The notes beneath the pieces were generated by a model that was given only the letters and a program-made list of their open reading frames with translations, was not told where the DNA came from and searched no databases. A stretch of 64,000 nt of DNA, taken from contig OMVX01000003.1 of the NCBI GenBank assembly GCA_900314605.1, forward strand, positions 1-64,000. Reading direction: 5' to 3'. A program made the position numbers and the translations under genes. The stretch comes from an uncultured Methanobrevibacter sp. (GTDB taxonomy: Archaea; Methanobacteriota; Methanobacteria; Methanobacteriales; Methanobacteriaceae). Below are positions 9,101 to 16,947 of this stretch, piece after piece. How positions within the stretch are numbered: position 1 is the first letter of the stretch; each line of letters opens with the position of its first letter.

Positions 9101-10801
9101 GCATCCAACTGTAAATTCACAGGAAACAAAGCAGATGATAAGGGTGGAGCAATAGACCATGGAAATGCATACAACTGTACTTTTGAGAAAAACCAAGCAG
9201 ATAATGGTGGAGCAATAACTTTTGGTAATGCATTCAACTGTGAATTCATCGAGAACGAAGCATATTACCAAGGTGGAGCGATATCTGATGGTAATGCATA
9301 CAATTGTACATTCACCCAAAATAATGCAGAATATGGTGGAGCATTACGCTATGGAAATGCGATCAACTGTACATTCACCAAAAACAGAGCAGACAAAGAT
9401 GGTGGAGCAATAGAAACTGGTAATGCAACTAATTGTACATTCACTGAAAACGAAGCAGATAGGTATGGTGGAGCATTACGCTATGTAAATGCATACAACT
9501 GTACTTTCCAAAACAATAGTGCAGGTGAAAATGGTGGAGCACTAAATCAAGGAAATGCGATCAACTGTACATTTATCGAAAACAACGCAACTGAAAATGG
9601 TGGAGCAATAGACCATGGAAATGCATACGCTTGTACATTCAAAGGCAACAATGCAACAAATGGTGAAGCTATGTATAAGGGAACTGCTTGCTTATGCAGC
9701 TTTAATGAAGATTCAACTGAAGATACAAAGATTATTGGGGCTACCATAAATGTATTAAATTACACCTCCACATATAAATCAGGTGAAAGATTAATATTCA
9801 ACTTAACAGCAAATGATATAGTGTTGGATGGGTTTAATACTACTATTAACATATACAAAAATGGTCAATTATATACCACAGTTTATGGTATATCTGGTGA
9901 AGGATGGATTGTAGATTTAGCTCCTGGCGAATATATTGCTGAGTTAAGTCTTCCATTATATCCAGAAGTAACACCAAAAAATACAACCCTTAACATTTCA
10001 AAAGGAATTACAACAGTTGTTATTGATCCTATTATTGATGCAGATGTGGGAAAAGAAATAACAATAAACTACACTACCAATAGTAATGGAACAGTAACAA
10101 TCAAAGTAAATGGACAAAAAATAACTGATGGAAAATTCACCCCAACTACAGTAGGTACTTATAATGTAACAATAGAAGTTGCAGAAAACCTATACTACAC
10201 TGCAGCAACAAACCAAACCACATTTACAGTTGCTAAAGCAGGAAGTAAAATTACCGCAAAACCAGTAACCACCACTTACAATGTAGGCAAATATTTAACA
10301 ATTACATTAAAAGATTCAAATAACAAACCTATTAGCGGAGCAGTATTAACAGTAAACCTTGGTGGAGCTAAAAACTATAAAACTGATAAAAACGGTCAAA
10401 TAAAAATAAATGTTGCAACACTTACACCAAAAACCTATAATGCAAAAATCACATATAAAGGATCAAATAATTATAATGCTTCTACCTCATCAGTAAAAGT
10501 CACAGTTAAAAAAGCTACACCAAAAATAACAGCAAAATCAACAAGCTATAAACTTAAATTAAGAACAAAAAAATATGTAGCAATCTTTAAAGACAATAAA
10601 AACAAAGCACTCAAAAACACAAAAGTAAGCTTAAAAGTTCATGGAAAAACATATACTGTTAAAACTAATAGTAAAGGTCAAGGAGTATTTAAAATAACAA
10701 ACCTTAATAAAAAAGGAACATACACAGCAGTTATAACAGTCCCAACAAACAAATACTACAACAAAATAAGCAAAAAAGTGAAAATCGCTGTAATATTCTG
10801 A
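6155..10801 (+). CDS. Adhesin-like protein, two beta-helix blocks and Ig-like tail
   Basis: A secreted protein of about 1548 residues. A signal peptide ends near ISA|TE. Residues about 75-160 form a lead-in (TFTDLNTTIN to GNKIARIF). Residues 163-607 hold about 20 rungs of the type GGAIYGGNAYNCTFTENEA (21-22 residues, right-handed beta-helix). A domain with GEGWIVDL covers 620-705. Then the whole lead-in/helix/GEGWIVDL unit repeats (helix 792-1176, about 18 rungs). Three Ig-like domains follow (about 1280-1365, 1365-1455, 1456-1548). There is no sortase motif or C-terminal membrane anchor. Such proteins are thought to bind host, microbial or cell-wall surfaces. The ATG used here (6155) lacks a Shine-Dalgarno site. 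The frame is open back to ATA 6122, which follows AGGTG at proper spacing and gives an N-terminus like that of the paralogue at 14677, so translation may start at ATA or the start may be mutated. Confidence 0.85.
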   Translation: MLLVCILSISTISATENTVYKDVINVNNDKDNNLEINNQDNEVSRSKENSEQILVENHNNYKVSISETDKITTSNEDPLTFTDLNTTINNNSDSTINLTKNYKYDKDKDSSLQGGIFINRNLTINGNGITIDGNKIARIFKVDENVIVEFHNIKFIKGKADNGGAIYGGNAYDCTFTENEAVTGGAIYGGNAYNCEFSENQAENHAGAIGHGNAYNCTFTENEANLGYGGAIDTGDAYNCTFNNNKAGNGGGALKGGNAYNCEFTENEAADTLYSGGAIYEGNAYNCTFNKNHALSGGAIYGGNAYNCTFNQNTADDGGAIDHGDAYNCEFTENEADRYGGAICRGAAYYCNFKENKAKDDGGAIYGGNAYNCTFTENQADRYGGALFDGNATNCTFKKNNADNDGGAIWNGPTYNVYNCEFTENKASGKGGAMCGGNAYNCTFNKNSISKYGGAIYGGNAYNCEFTENEAYNKHKHAYGGAIYDGNATNCTFTSNVVSDGEHEDCFGGAMCKGNAYNCEFIENEAYSQGGATSEVNVYNCTFKKNKSHGVGGAMYKGNAYNSTFTHNHVYSEGGAIYQGNAYNCIFTDNTAEHTDSEAMYEGSAFLCIFNGDSNIDTKIIHAIINVLNYSSTYKSGEKLIFNLTGKDKVYDGYNITINIYKDGQLYTTVYGLSGEGWIVDLEYGEYIAVLSIPDHPDEKSSNATISVRSTFTDLNTTINGNDNSTIYLTNNDYYKYDNNSDMELINGIIINRNLTIYGNGATIDGNKIARIFNVTNPNLNINFYNITFRNGKAYNGGAIYYGNAYNCTFTNNTAENMGGAIYQGNAYNCTFTQNKAEYGGAIYQGNVTNCTFTQNKAYNGGAIYESNAYNCNFTGNKADKYGGAIYSTPNNFTAYNCTFTNNAAEDQGGAIYGGNAYNCNFTGNKADVDGGAICEGNATNCTFTENQADKYGGAIYQGNAYNCVFQNNSAGKNGGAINQVNASNCKFTGNKADDKGGAIDHGNAYNCTFEKNQADNGGAITFGNAFNCEFIENEAYYQGGAISDGNAYNCTFTQNNAEYGGALRYGNAINCTFTKNRADKDGGAIETGNATNCTFTENEADRYGGALRYVNAYNCTFQNNSAGENGGALNQGNAINCTFIENNATENGGAIDHGNAYACTFKGNNATNGEAMYKGTACLCSFNEDSTEDTKIIGATINVLNYTSTYKSGERLIFNLTANDIVLDGFNTTINIYKNGQLYTTVYGISGEGWIVDLAPGEYIAELSLPLYPEVTPKNTTLNISKGITTVVIDPIIDADVGKEITINYTTNSNGTVTIKVNGQKITDGKFTPTTVGTYNVTIEVAENLYYTAATNQTTFTVAKAGSKITAKPVTTTYNVGKYLTITLKDSNNKPISGAVLTVNLGGAKNYKTDKNGQIKINVATLTPKTYNAKITYKGSNNYNASTSSVKVTVKKATPKITAKSTSYKLKLRTKKYVAIFKDNKNKALKNTKVSLKVHGKTYTVKTNSKGQGVFKITNLNKKGTYTAVITVPTNKYYNKISKKVKIAVIF
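6641..7975 (+). repeat. Beta-helix coding repeats, block 1
   Basis: About 20 imperfect repeats of 63-75 bases lie head to tail, each with a core like GGTGGAGCAATATATGGAGG followed by AATGCATACAACTGTACATT. The DNA identity is high enough for slippage or recombination between copies. Every unit encodes one beta-helix rung with one Cys. Confidence 0.85.
8530..9680 (+). repeat. Beta-helix coding repeats, block 2
   Basis: About 18 further copies of the same 63-75 base unit, separated from block 1 by the GEGWIVDL domain and a second lead-in domain. Block 2 uses the same core bases as block 1, consistent with a large internal duplication within one gene. Confidence 0.85.
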
Positions 10802-10811
10802 AAAAATTTAT

Positions 10812-10849
10812 ATTAAGAGTTTATACAATAACTCTTAATCTTTTTTTTT
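10812..10849 (+). terminator. Terminator of adhesin-like gene 1
   Basis: A perfect 10-base stem, ATTAAGAGTT (10812-10821) and AACTCTTAAT (10830-10839), with an 8-base loop, is followed by C and nine T. The same stem ends the second adhesin gene. Confidence 0.7.
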
Positions 10850-11184
10850 AATGAAATTTCAGGCCCCTAAAAACAATATAAAACAAATAAGCAAAACTTT
10901 GAGTAAAACAATAGATAAATATTAGCAATAAATCAAAAAATAAACTTGATATGTAGTATTTTAAGTGTAAAATCAACACATGAAACTTTACTAGCCAATT
11001 TAAAATTAATTAAACCATTTTAAAAATTCAAGCAAAAAATTGTATTATTGGACAAACTCTTAATTTTTATTATTTTTATTCACTATTTTTAATTCTAAAA
11101 AAATAAAAATTAGGATTTCTACAAAGCCTCAATTATTATATATTTTAACAAATATAAAAAAAATTGTTTAATGCTTTATAGAAA
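10850..11184. other. Non-coding AT-rich region
   Basis: No coding frame or clear signal is seen between the adhesin terminator and the transposase scrap that starts near 11185. Confidence 0.5.
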
Positions 11185-11325
11185 AAGATAATTTAATTGA
11201 AATTTAAATATGTTTCCAAAAAAACTTTCATAAGCATATTAAAAAACTATACCAAATAGAAAAAAAGGGAACTTTAAAAATTTTATGGGTTTTTATTTTA
11301 TTTATTAAATTAAACTTAATTTTTT
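11185..11325 (+). pseudogene. Scrap of the same transposase (C-terminal part)
   Basis: One frame reads DNLIE, then a stop, then CFQKNFHKHIKKLYQIEKKG. This corresponds to the ENCF..KTF..YKTENGILK segment of the broken transposase at about 5415-5490. It is followed by KLN, matching LKLNFW. Only some 45 codons remain. It lies on the other side of adhesin gene 1 from the first remnant. Confidence 0.55.
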
Positions 11326-11356
11326 CTGGCTGTTTTTGTTTTAGATATCTATTTAA

Positions 11357-11692
11357 TTATTTTTCAACCATTTTTCTTAATTCTTCTAAATTTGATTCAA
11401 TAGCAGATTTATATTCAGGATTGGATAAGACTTTAAATTGTTTTTTATTCGTTTTTATATATGCTTCTTTCATTATTAACTGTAAATCATCTACATCTGT
11501 TTTTAATATTATATTTAGTTTAGTTTTCTGTTCTTCTGTTAAGCTATTCATATAGTGTTCTATGGTTGATTTAAATTTAGCAACTAGATTATGTTTTCTT
11601 TTTAACATTAACTCTATTATAAAAGGAGGTGCTATAGTAAATAGTTTTTCATATTCTTTTACATCTTCATAACCAATTTCTTCATTAGTCAT
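11357..11692 (-). CDS. Small protein of unknown function
   Basis: A 111-residue, largely helical and charged protein with no signal peptide or membrane segment. It has alternating hydrophobic spacing throughout and ends LEELRKMVEK. I do not recognise a family. A short IAPPFIIEL stretch interrupts the N-terminal half. The upstream GTTGAT site is weak. The gene follows the NFACT gene on the same strand by 59 bases, so it may be co-transcribed with it. Regular codon use and length make it a real gene rather than a chance frame. Confidence 0.6.
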   Translation of the reverse strand: MTNEEIGYEDVKEYEKLFTIAPPFIIELMLKRKHNLVAKFKSTIEHYMNSLTEEQKTKLNIILKTDVDDLQLIMKEAYIKTNKKQFKVLSNPEYKSAIESNLEELRKMVEK

Positions 11693-11751
11693 ATTATCAA
11701 CTTTTTTATGTTTTTTTTAGAATATTGAATATAGTAGAATTTAATTAATAT

Positions 11752-13749
11752 TTAATATTTTTTATCATCAAAGTCACATTTACCTGTTGGGAGTACTCTT
11801 ACTATATCATCAAGTTCTATTATGTTTTCTTCGTTAATTTTAGATAATATGCTTTTTGCCATAGCTTCTTTTTTTGTATATCCTGGTTTTATAACAACAT
11901 AATTATCTGTTAATGATTTCATTGCTTCTTCAGGTCCTGCCATTAGACGTTTTCCTTCATAGTCAACAATTCCTACGGCAATTCTTAATTTTGCCCCTCG
12001 TACATGATTTCTTTTACCTCTTATAATAAATGACCCTTTAGCTACATACTCTCCACTTTCAGGACTTTTGGAAACTTGCTCTGGTTTGACCCAATAAACA
12101 TCCTGTGTAGAATAACCATCGCTCCAAGCAGATGAAAATGATGCTGCAAAAATTGCAGATTCTTTAATGGTATTATCATCTATTTCATTACCATTTAATT
12201 TTATAGCTGTTGAAGGAGCACCATGTATATCAGCATGCATATAAATATCATTATTATCTAAATATTTTTTTACAACATTTTCATTACTATTAGCATCACG
12301 TCCACCAACTACAAGTATACCTGTAGAACTTACAAACCATCTTAATTTTTCATACCATTTAAGTTCTTTTTTAACTCTTTTTTGTGGAAGCATAATACTG
12401 CTCATTGCATTATCTTTTTTATTTAAAATATCTTCTAGTTGTTTTTTAGTGTTTTCAATAGCAATAGTTGCACCACTAATTTTATGTTTAGCTTTTTTAG
12501 CTTTTTCATAATATATATCTGCATTTTCAGGTATGGAGATTTTAGAGTTAATATTAATATCTGTATCTTCGATTGTGATTAGAATATTTCCCATTTTATC
12601 AACAGATTTAATTATTTCGGCTTCAGCCATACCTTCTTTTTTAGCCTTTTTTAAGATTTTATCTATTTCTTGGTAAGAATAATCTTTAGCTCTTGCATCT
12701 TCAACAACTTTTATTAGTGATTCTATTTTTTGATAATTAGAATAGATTAACTCTCCTTTTTTATGGGACTTTTCAATAGTATCTTTAAAACCTTCAAGGG
12801 TGCTTTCCTGAAATTCTAATCTTTTCTCAAATTTTGATATTTTCTTGTTCCATGCTTTTTCCTGTTCGGTTGTAATAGTGTTTTTTACAGCTTTTGAGTA
12901 GAACTCATCACATGCTTCATTAAAACTGTCAAAATAATCATGTTTGTATTCTTTATATTTTAAAAGCTCAATTGGTAAAACATCATTTTTATCACCACTT
13001 ACAATTTCAGGTTTAATTTCACCATCACTTAATGGTTTAAAAATAGATTTTAAAGATTTATAAACAGATTTAATCTCATCATCACTTAATTTAGAGGCAT
13101 CTGTTTTTTTATCAATCAAAGGTAAATCTTCATTTTTTCGCTGATTATTTGTTCTTAAAATAATTTCTTCAGCATATAAACTTCCCAAACCATTTTTTGC
13201 AAGTGTTCTGATTAAATCGTCTTCAGAGTTTTTAAATAAACTTTTTATTTCTTCAGATGTAATTGTAATAGGGTTAATACCATTTTCTGGAGGATAAATA
13301 TATTCTTTTTTAGCACTTATATCTCGATTACTCCATGATTTCCTTTTAAGAGGCATTATAATATTTTTATCCTCATCAAGTAAGATAATATTTCCTTTTG
13401 AAAATAATTCTACAACAATAGTATAAATCTGGTCTTTTTTAAGTGTAATCTCTACAATACGATCAAAATTATATTGTTTAATCCCTATAAGATTAGCACC
13501 TTTAAGTCTTTTTCTAAGTAACATTGGAAAAGAAGGAGGGGTAGTAGGATTAGGTAGAGGATATTGGCTTTTATGTATACGTTTTCCAGCTTCCATTACT
13601 AAATCTACTCTTCCAAAACCTGCCTTATGAAATCTCATAACAACAGTTTCTTTATTTGGCTGGAATGATTTATCTACTCTTGATCCTTCTAAAAAATTAT
13701 TTAATTCATGTGATATAGCATAAATATCAACATTAGTCATTGTTTTCAT
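11752..13749 (-). CDS. rqcH: NFACT family ribosome quality-control factor (Rqc2/RqcH/NEMF homologue)
   Basis: A 665-residue protein with the NFACT order: NFACT-N (about 1-240, with NFDRIVEI holding the Asp-Arg pair used for tRNA recognition in RqcH), a long coiled coil (about 290-450), and NFACT-R near 475-600 with DIYMHADIHGAPSTAIKL and NHVRGAKLRIAVG. In other organisms this protein binds obstructed large ribosomal subunits carrying peptidyl-tRNA and directs C-terminal alanine tailing; in archaea that role is inferred. It was once called fibronectin-binding protein. ATG 13749 follows GGATG. The small unknown gene downstream may share its transcript. Confidence 0.85.
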   Translation of the reverse strand: MKTMTNVDIYAISHELNNFLEGSRVDKSFQPNKETVVMRFHKAGFGRVDLVMEAGKRIHKSQYPLPNPTTPPSFPMLLRKRLKGANLIGIKQYNFDRIVEITLKKDQIYTIVVELFSKGNIILLDEDKNIIMPLKRKSWSNRDISAKKEYIYPPENGINPITITSEEIKSLFKNSEDDLIRTLAKNGLGSLYAEEIILRTNNQRKNEDLPLIDKKTDASKLSDDEIKSVYKSLKSIFKPLSDGEIKPEIVSGDKNDVLPIELLKYKEYKHDYFDSFNEACDEFYSKAVKNTITTEQEKAWNKKISKFEKRLEFQESTLEGFKDTIEKSHKKGELIYSNYQKIESLIKVVEDARAKDYSYQEIDKILKKAKKEGMAEAEIIKSVDKMGNILITIEDTDININSKISIPENADIYYEKAKKAKHKISGATIAIENTKKQLEDILNKKDNAMSSIMLPQKRVKKELKWYEKLRWFVSSTGILVVGGRDANSNENVVKKYLDNNDIYMHADIHGAPSTAIKLNGNEIDDNTIKESAIFAASFSSAWSDGYSTQDVYWVKPEQVSKSPESGEYVAKGSFIIRGKRNHVRGAKLRIAVGIVDYEGKRLMAGPEEAMKSLTDNYVVIKPGYTKKEAMAKSILSKINEENIIELDDIVRVLPTGKCDFDDKKY

Positions 13750-14069
13750 AAAAACATCCTTTTTTAATTATTACATCTGATTTTTAACTTTAATAAAATA
13801 ATTTTTAAAATTATTCTTTTTTTAGATTATAAAATAAGTTAATAATAGATATTATAAATCTATAATTTTATATAATATATTAAATAATATTTTATTATTG
13901 TTTATTTATATGAATTTTGCTACTTAATTTTATTAATATTTTTTTAAAGCTAGTTTAATTATATTTTTATATTTTTAAGTAGTCTAATTTTGTTACAAAT
14001 ATTAAAATTAAATTCATTTAATTTTATTTAGAAAGATTATCGATTTATAAGTTATTGGTAGGAGATATT
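13750..14069. promoter_or_regulatory. Divergent promoter region, otherwise empty
   Basis: About 320 AT-rich bases separate the NFACT gene (minus) from the three-helix membrane gene (plus). Promoters for both must lie here, but the many TATA-like runs make none decisive. No coding frame is seen. Confidence 0.4.
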
Positions 14070-14360
14070 ATGGATGATATACAAAAAGTTACAGCTATCC
14101 ACATTGTTCCAGCTGTCTTTTGTGGAATAGTTTCTGCAATGATTTCTTATGGAACATTCGGTTTTAAAAATGAGATTATTGCAACATTATTTGGTTTTGT
14201 TGTAGTATATATAATTGGTCAATATTGTCAAAGAAACTATGCTGAATCAATTGATGGTTTTAAGCAATGGTTTATGACAGGAATTATGCCTTTTGGATTT
14301 ACATGGTTTATTTCTTGGGTATTATTCTTGAGTTATGCTAAATTCATTCCATTTTTCTAA
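14070..14360 (+). CDS. Three-helix membrane protein, possibly EMC6-like
   Basis: A 96-residue protein with three hydrophobic segments (about 6-30, 33-52 and 66-90) and short polar ends. ATG 14070 was preferred over TTG 14055 because GTAGGAG sits between them as the ribosome-binding site. Size and layout resemble the archaeal Emc6-like family, the proposed small partner of EMC3-type insertases; this is a weak resemblance only. An EMC3/Oxa1-type gene lies in this window at 40431. A hairpin plus T-run follows the stop codon. Confidence 0.6.
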   Translation: MDDIQKVTAIHIVPAVFCGIVSAMISYGTFGFKNEIIATLFGFVVVYIIGQYCQRNYAESIDGFKQWFMTGIMPFGFTWFISWVLFLSYAKFIPFF

Positions 14361-14374
14361 AGTTTTACTTTTTT

Positions 14375-14403
14375 ATAGCTCTATAGCTATTTTCTTATTT
14401 TTT
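14375..14403 (+). terminator. Hairpin terminator after membrane gene
   Basis: ATAGCT (14375-14380) and AGCTAT (14385-14390) form a 6-base stem with a 4-base loop, followed by a T-rich run. Confidence 0.5.
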
Positions 14404-14676
14404 TAATTTAGTTTTAATTTATCTATTTTTTAAATATTTTTTGTAATAGTCTACTTTTTTTAAATTATTATTAACACATTTTTTAACTATAAATCTGCTT
14501 CTATCTTTACACATTAATTAATTTCATTTATTAATACTTTAATGATTTAAGTTATTGTTTATAATAATCAAGTATCGGTATAATTTTTTAAAAATATTTT
14601 TTTTTATGAAAAAATTTATTATTTAACAGGACATAATAGTAATTGTATTAATAATATAAGAGGTGAAATTTGCACA
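14404..14676 (+). promoter_or_regulatory. Upstream region of adhesin-like gene 2
   Basis: No coding frame is seen. The region should hold the promoter of the adhesin gene. The leader ends AGAGGTGAAATTTGCACA before the ATG, giving a GAGGTG ribosome-binding site. Confidence 0.4.
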
Positions 14677-16695
14677 ATGAATAATAAAAGTATATATGTA
14701 TTGGTATTGTTGTTTCTTTCTATTTTAAGTATTTCAACTATAAGTGCAACAGAACATACTGTAAATGAAGATAATTTAGAAACAATTAATCAATATGATG
14801 ATGTTTCAACCAGTAATGAGAATTTAAAAATTAATTTAGAAGTAAACAACGATAATGAGCAATCTAAATCTAAAACAGATAGAACAACAATAGTTAATGA
14901 GGGTTCATTAACTTTTTCTGATTTAAATAAAACTATTAATGATAATTCTAATTCTACAATCTATTTATCTAACAATTATACATTTAATGGGGCTTCAGAC
15001 CATGATTTTTCAGAAGGTATTCCTATTAATCGTGATTTAACGATTTATGGAGGGGGAGTAACATTAGATGCTAGTAGCATGGCAAGAATTTTCCATGTAT
15101 CTGATTTAAATCTTTCTGTTAATTTTTATAATATTAATTTCATAAATGGTTTCCAACCAAATTCTGGTGGAGCATTATATGGTGGTAATGCGTATAACTG
15201 TACATTCGCAAAAAACAACGCACAAGAGGATGGTGGAGCTATATATTGCGGTAATGCTTATAATTGTACATTCACAAATAATTATGCTAAAAAAAATGGT
15301 GGAGCAATATGTGGTGGTAATGCTTACAACTGTATATTTACATACAACAATGTTGAGGAATCTGGTGGAGCAATCAAAAAGGGGCATGCTTATAATTGTA
15401 CATTCACACAAAATACTGCTGCGGAATTAGGTGGAGCAATAGAAGAGGGTGATGGATACAACTGTGTATTTACACAAAACGATGCATCATTTGGTGGAGC
15501 AATGAGGAATGGAAATGCTTACAACTGTACATTTACTGATAACAGAGCTGATGTGGGTGGGGCAATGTATCAGGGTGAGGCTGTTTTATGTATATTTATT
15601 AATAATGATTATGAACAGACAACTATCATTCCTGCTACAATAAATGCATTAGATTACACATCATTTTACCGATCAGGTGAACGATTAATATTCAACTTAA
15701 CAGCAAAGGATATGGTATTTGATGGGTTTAATACTACTATTAACATATATAAAGATAATGTACTATATTCTACTGTTTATGCTTTATCTGGTGAAGGGTG
15801 GATTGTAGATTTAGCTCCTGGTGAATATATTGCTGAGTTAAGTCTTCCATCATATCCAGATGTAACACCAATAAATACAAATATTAGTGTTTCAAAAGGA
15901 AATACCACTGTTGTTATTGACCCTATTGTTGATGCTATAGTGGGAAAAGAAATAACAATAAATTATACTACTAATAGTACTGGAACAGTAACAATCAAAG
16001 TAAATGGTCTAGAAATAATTGGTGGTAAATTCACACCAACTACAGCAGGTACTTATAATCTAACTATAGATGTTGCAGAAGATCCATACTACAATGCAGC
16101 ATCAAATCAAACCACATTTACAGTTAATAAATTAGCAAGTAAAATTACTGCAAGTCCTGTAACCACCATTTATAATGTTGGTAAATATTTAATAATTACA
16201 TTAAAAGATTCAAATGATAATCCTATTAATGATGCAATATTAACAGTAAACTTAGCTACTACTAAAGAATATAGGACTGATAAAAACGGTCAAGTTAATA
16301 TCAATGTTGCTACACTTACACCAAAAACTTATACTGCAAAGATTTCATATGGAGGATCAGATAATATTAATGCTTCTACAGGATCAGTAAAAGTTACTAT
16401 TAAAAAAGCTACACCTAAAATAACAGCAAAAAGAGCAACATTTAAATATAAAGTAAAAACTAAAAAATACGCTGTAATATTTAAAGACAATAAAAACAAA
16501 TCACTCAAAAACACAAAAGTAACATTAAAAGTTAATGGTAAAACATATACTACTAAAACTAATAGTAAAGGTCAAGCTGTATTTAAAATAACTAATCTTA
16601 AGAAAAAAGGAAGATATACAGCAGTTATAACAGTTCCAACAAATAAATACTACAATAAAATCACTAAAAAGACAATAATAACTGTAAAACAATAA
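14677..16695 (+). CDS. Adhesin-like protein, single beta-helix block and Ig-like tail
   Basis: A secreted 672-residue paralogue of the adhesin at 6155. It has a signal peptide with a basic start (MNNKS) and an end at ISA|TE. The lead-in domain (about 85-160, LTFSDLNKTIN to MARIFHV) is followed by seven beta-helix rungs (164-305) such as GGALYGGNAYNCTF, each with one Cys. Next come the GEGWIVDLAPGEYIAELSLP domain (about 320-405) and three Ig-like domains (about 408-490, 490-580, 580-672). The tail is strongly basic and there is no membrane anchor. This gene has one copy of the module that adhesin 1 has twice. Its codons end in A or T more than those of adhesin 1. It ends with the same terminator hairpin as its paralogue. 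Confidence 0.85.
   Translation: MNNKSIYVLVLLFLSILSISTISATEHTVNEDNLETINQYDDVSTSNENLKINLEVNNDNEQSKSKTDRTTIVNEGSLTFSDLNKTINDNSNSTIYLSNNYTFNGASDHDFSEGIPINRDLTIYGGGVTLDASSMARIFHVSDLNLSVNFYNINFINGFQPNSGGALYGGNAYNCTFAKNNAQEDGGAIYCGNAYNCTFTNNYAKKNGGAICGGNAYNCIFTYNNVEESGGAIKKGHAYNCTFTQNTAAELGGAIEEGDGYNCVFTQNDASFGGAMRNGNAYNCTFTDNRADVGGAMYQGEAVLCIFINNDYEQTTIIPATINALDYTSFYRSGERLIFNLTAKDMVFDGFNTTINIYKDNVLYSTVYALSGEGWIVDLAPGEYIAELSLPSYPDVTPINTNISVSKGNTTVVIDPIVDAIVGKEITINYTTNSTGTVTIKVNGLEIIGGKFTPTTAGTYNLTIDVAEDPYYNAASNQTTFTVNKLASKITASPVTTIYNVGKYLIITLKDSNDNPINDAILTVNLATTKEYRTDKNGQVNINVATLTPKTYTAKISYGGSDNINASTGSVKVTIKKATPKITAKRATFKYKVKTKKYAVIFKDNKNKSLKNTKVTLKVNGKTYTTKTNSKGQAVFKITNLKKKGRYTAVITVPTNKYYNKITKKTIITVKQ
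15166..15590 (+). repeat. Beta-helix coding repeats of adhesin 2
   Basis: Seven imperfect 60-63 base units encode GGAx..GNAYNCxF rungs. They have diverged more at the DNA level than the repeats of adhesin 1. Confidence 0.8.
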
Positions 16696-16705
16696 AATAT
16701 TTTAA

Positions 16706-16746
16706 ATTAAGAGTTTACATAACTCTTAATCTTTTTTTTTTTTTTT
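16706..16746 (+). terminator. Terminator of adhesin-like gene 2
   Basis: ATTAAGAGTT (16706-16715) and AACTCTTAAT (16721-16730) form a perfect 10-base stem with loop TACAT, followed by C and a run of fifteen T. The stem is identical to that after adhesin 1. Confidence 0.75.
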
Positions 16747-16947
16747 AAATGGATAATCTTAATATAATATATAAAATTAACTTATTTTTAATTAAAGTAT
16801 TGTAACACAGTTATCCGTGGGAAATTTTAATATTCTTTTGTTTATTAAGCATTTCATCTAATGGATATTTGATAAAAAATTAGCATAAATTAAATAATAT
16901 AAATATATAGAAAATAAGTAAAATATAATGAAAAAAATTGAAATAAC

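Noticed and set aside
6641-9680. Possible CRISPR array from regular DNA repeats
   Set aside because: The repeats are coding, imperfect and without unique spacers. No cas genes are near.
6518-9747. Several long antisense open frames rich in Cys, Ser and Val over the adhesin repeats
   Set aside because: They are mirror images of the periodic repeat in the real gene. They have no ribosome-binding sites and read the same 21-residue period backwards.
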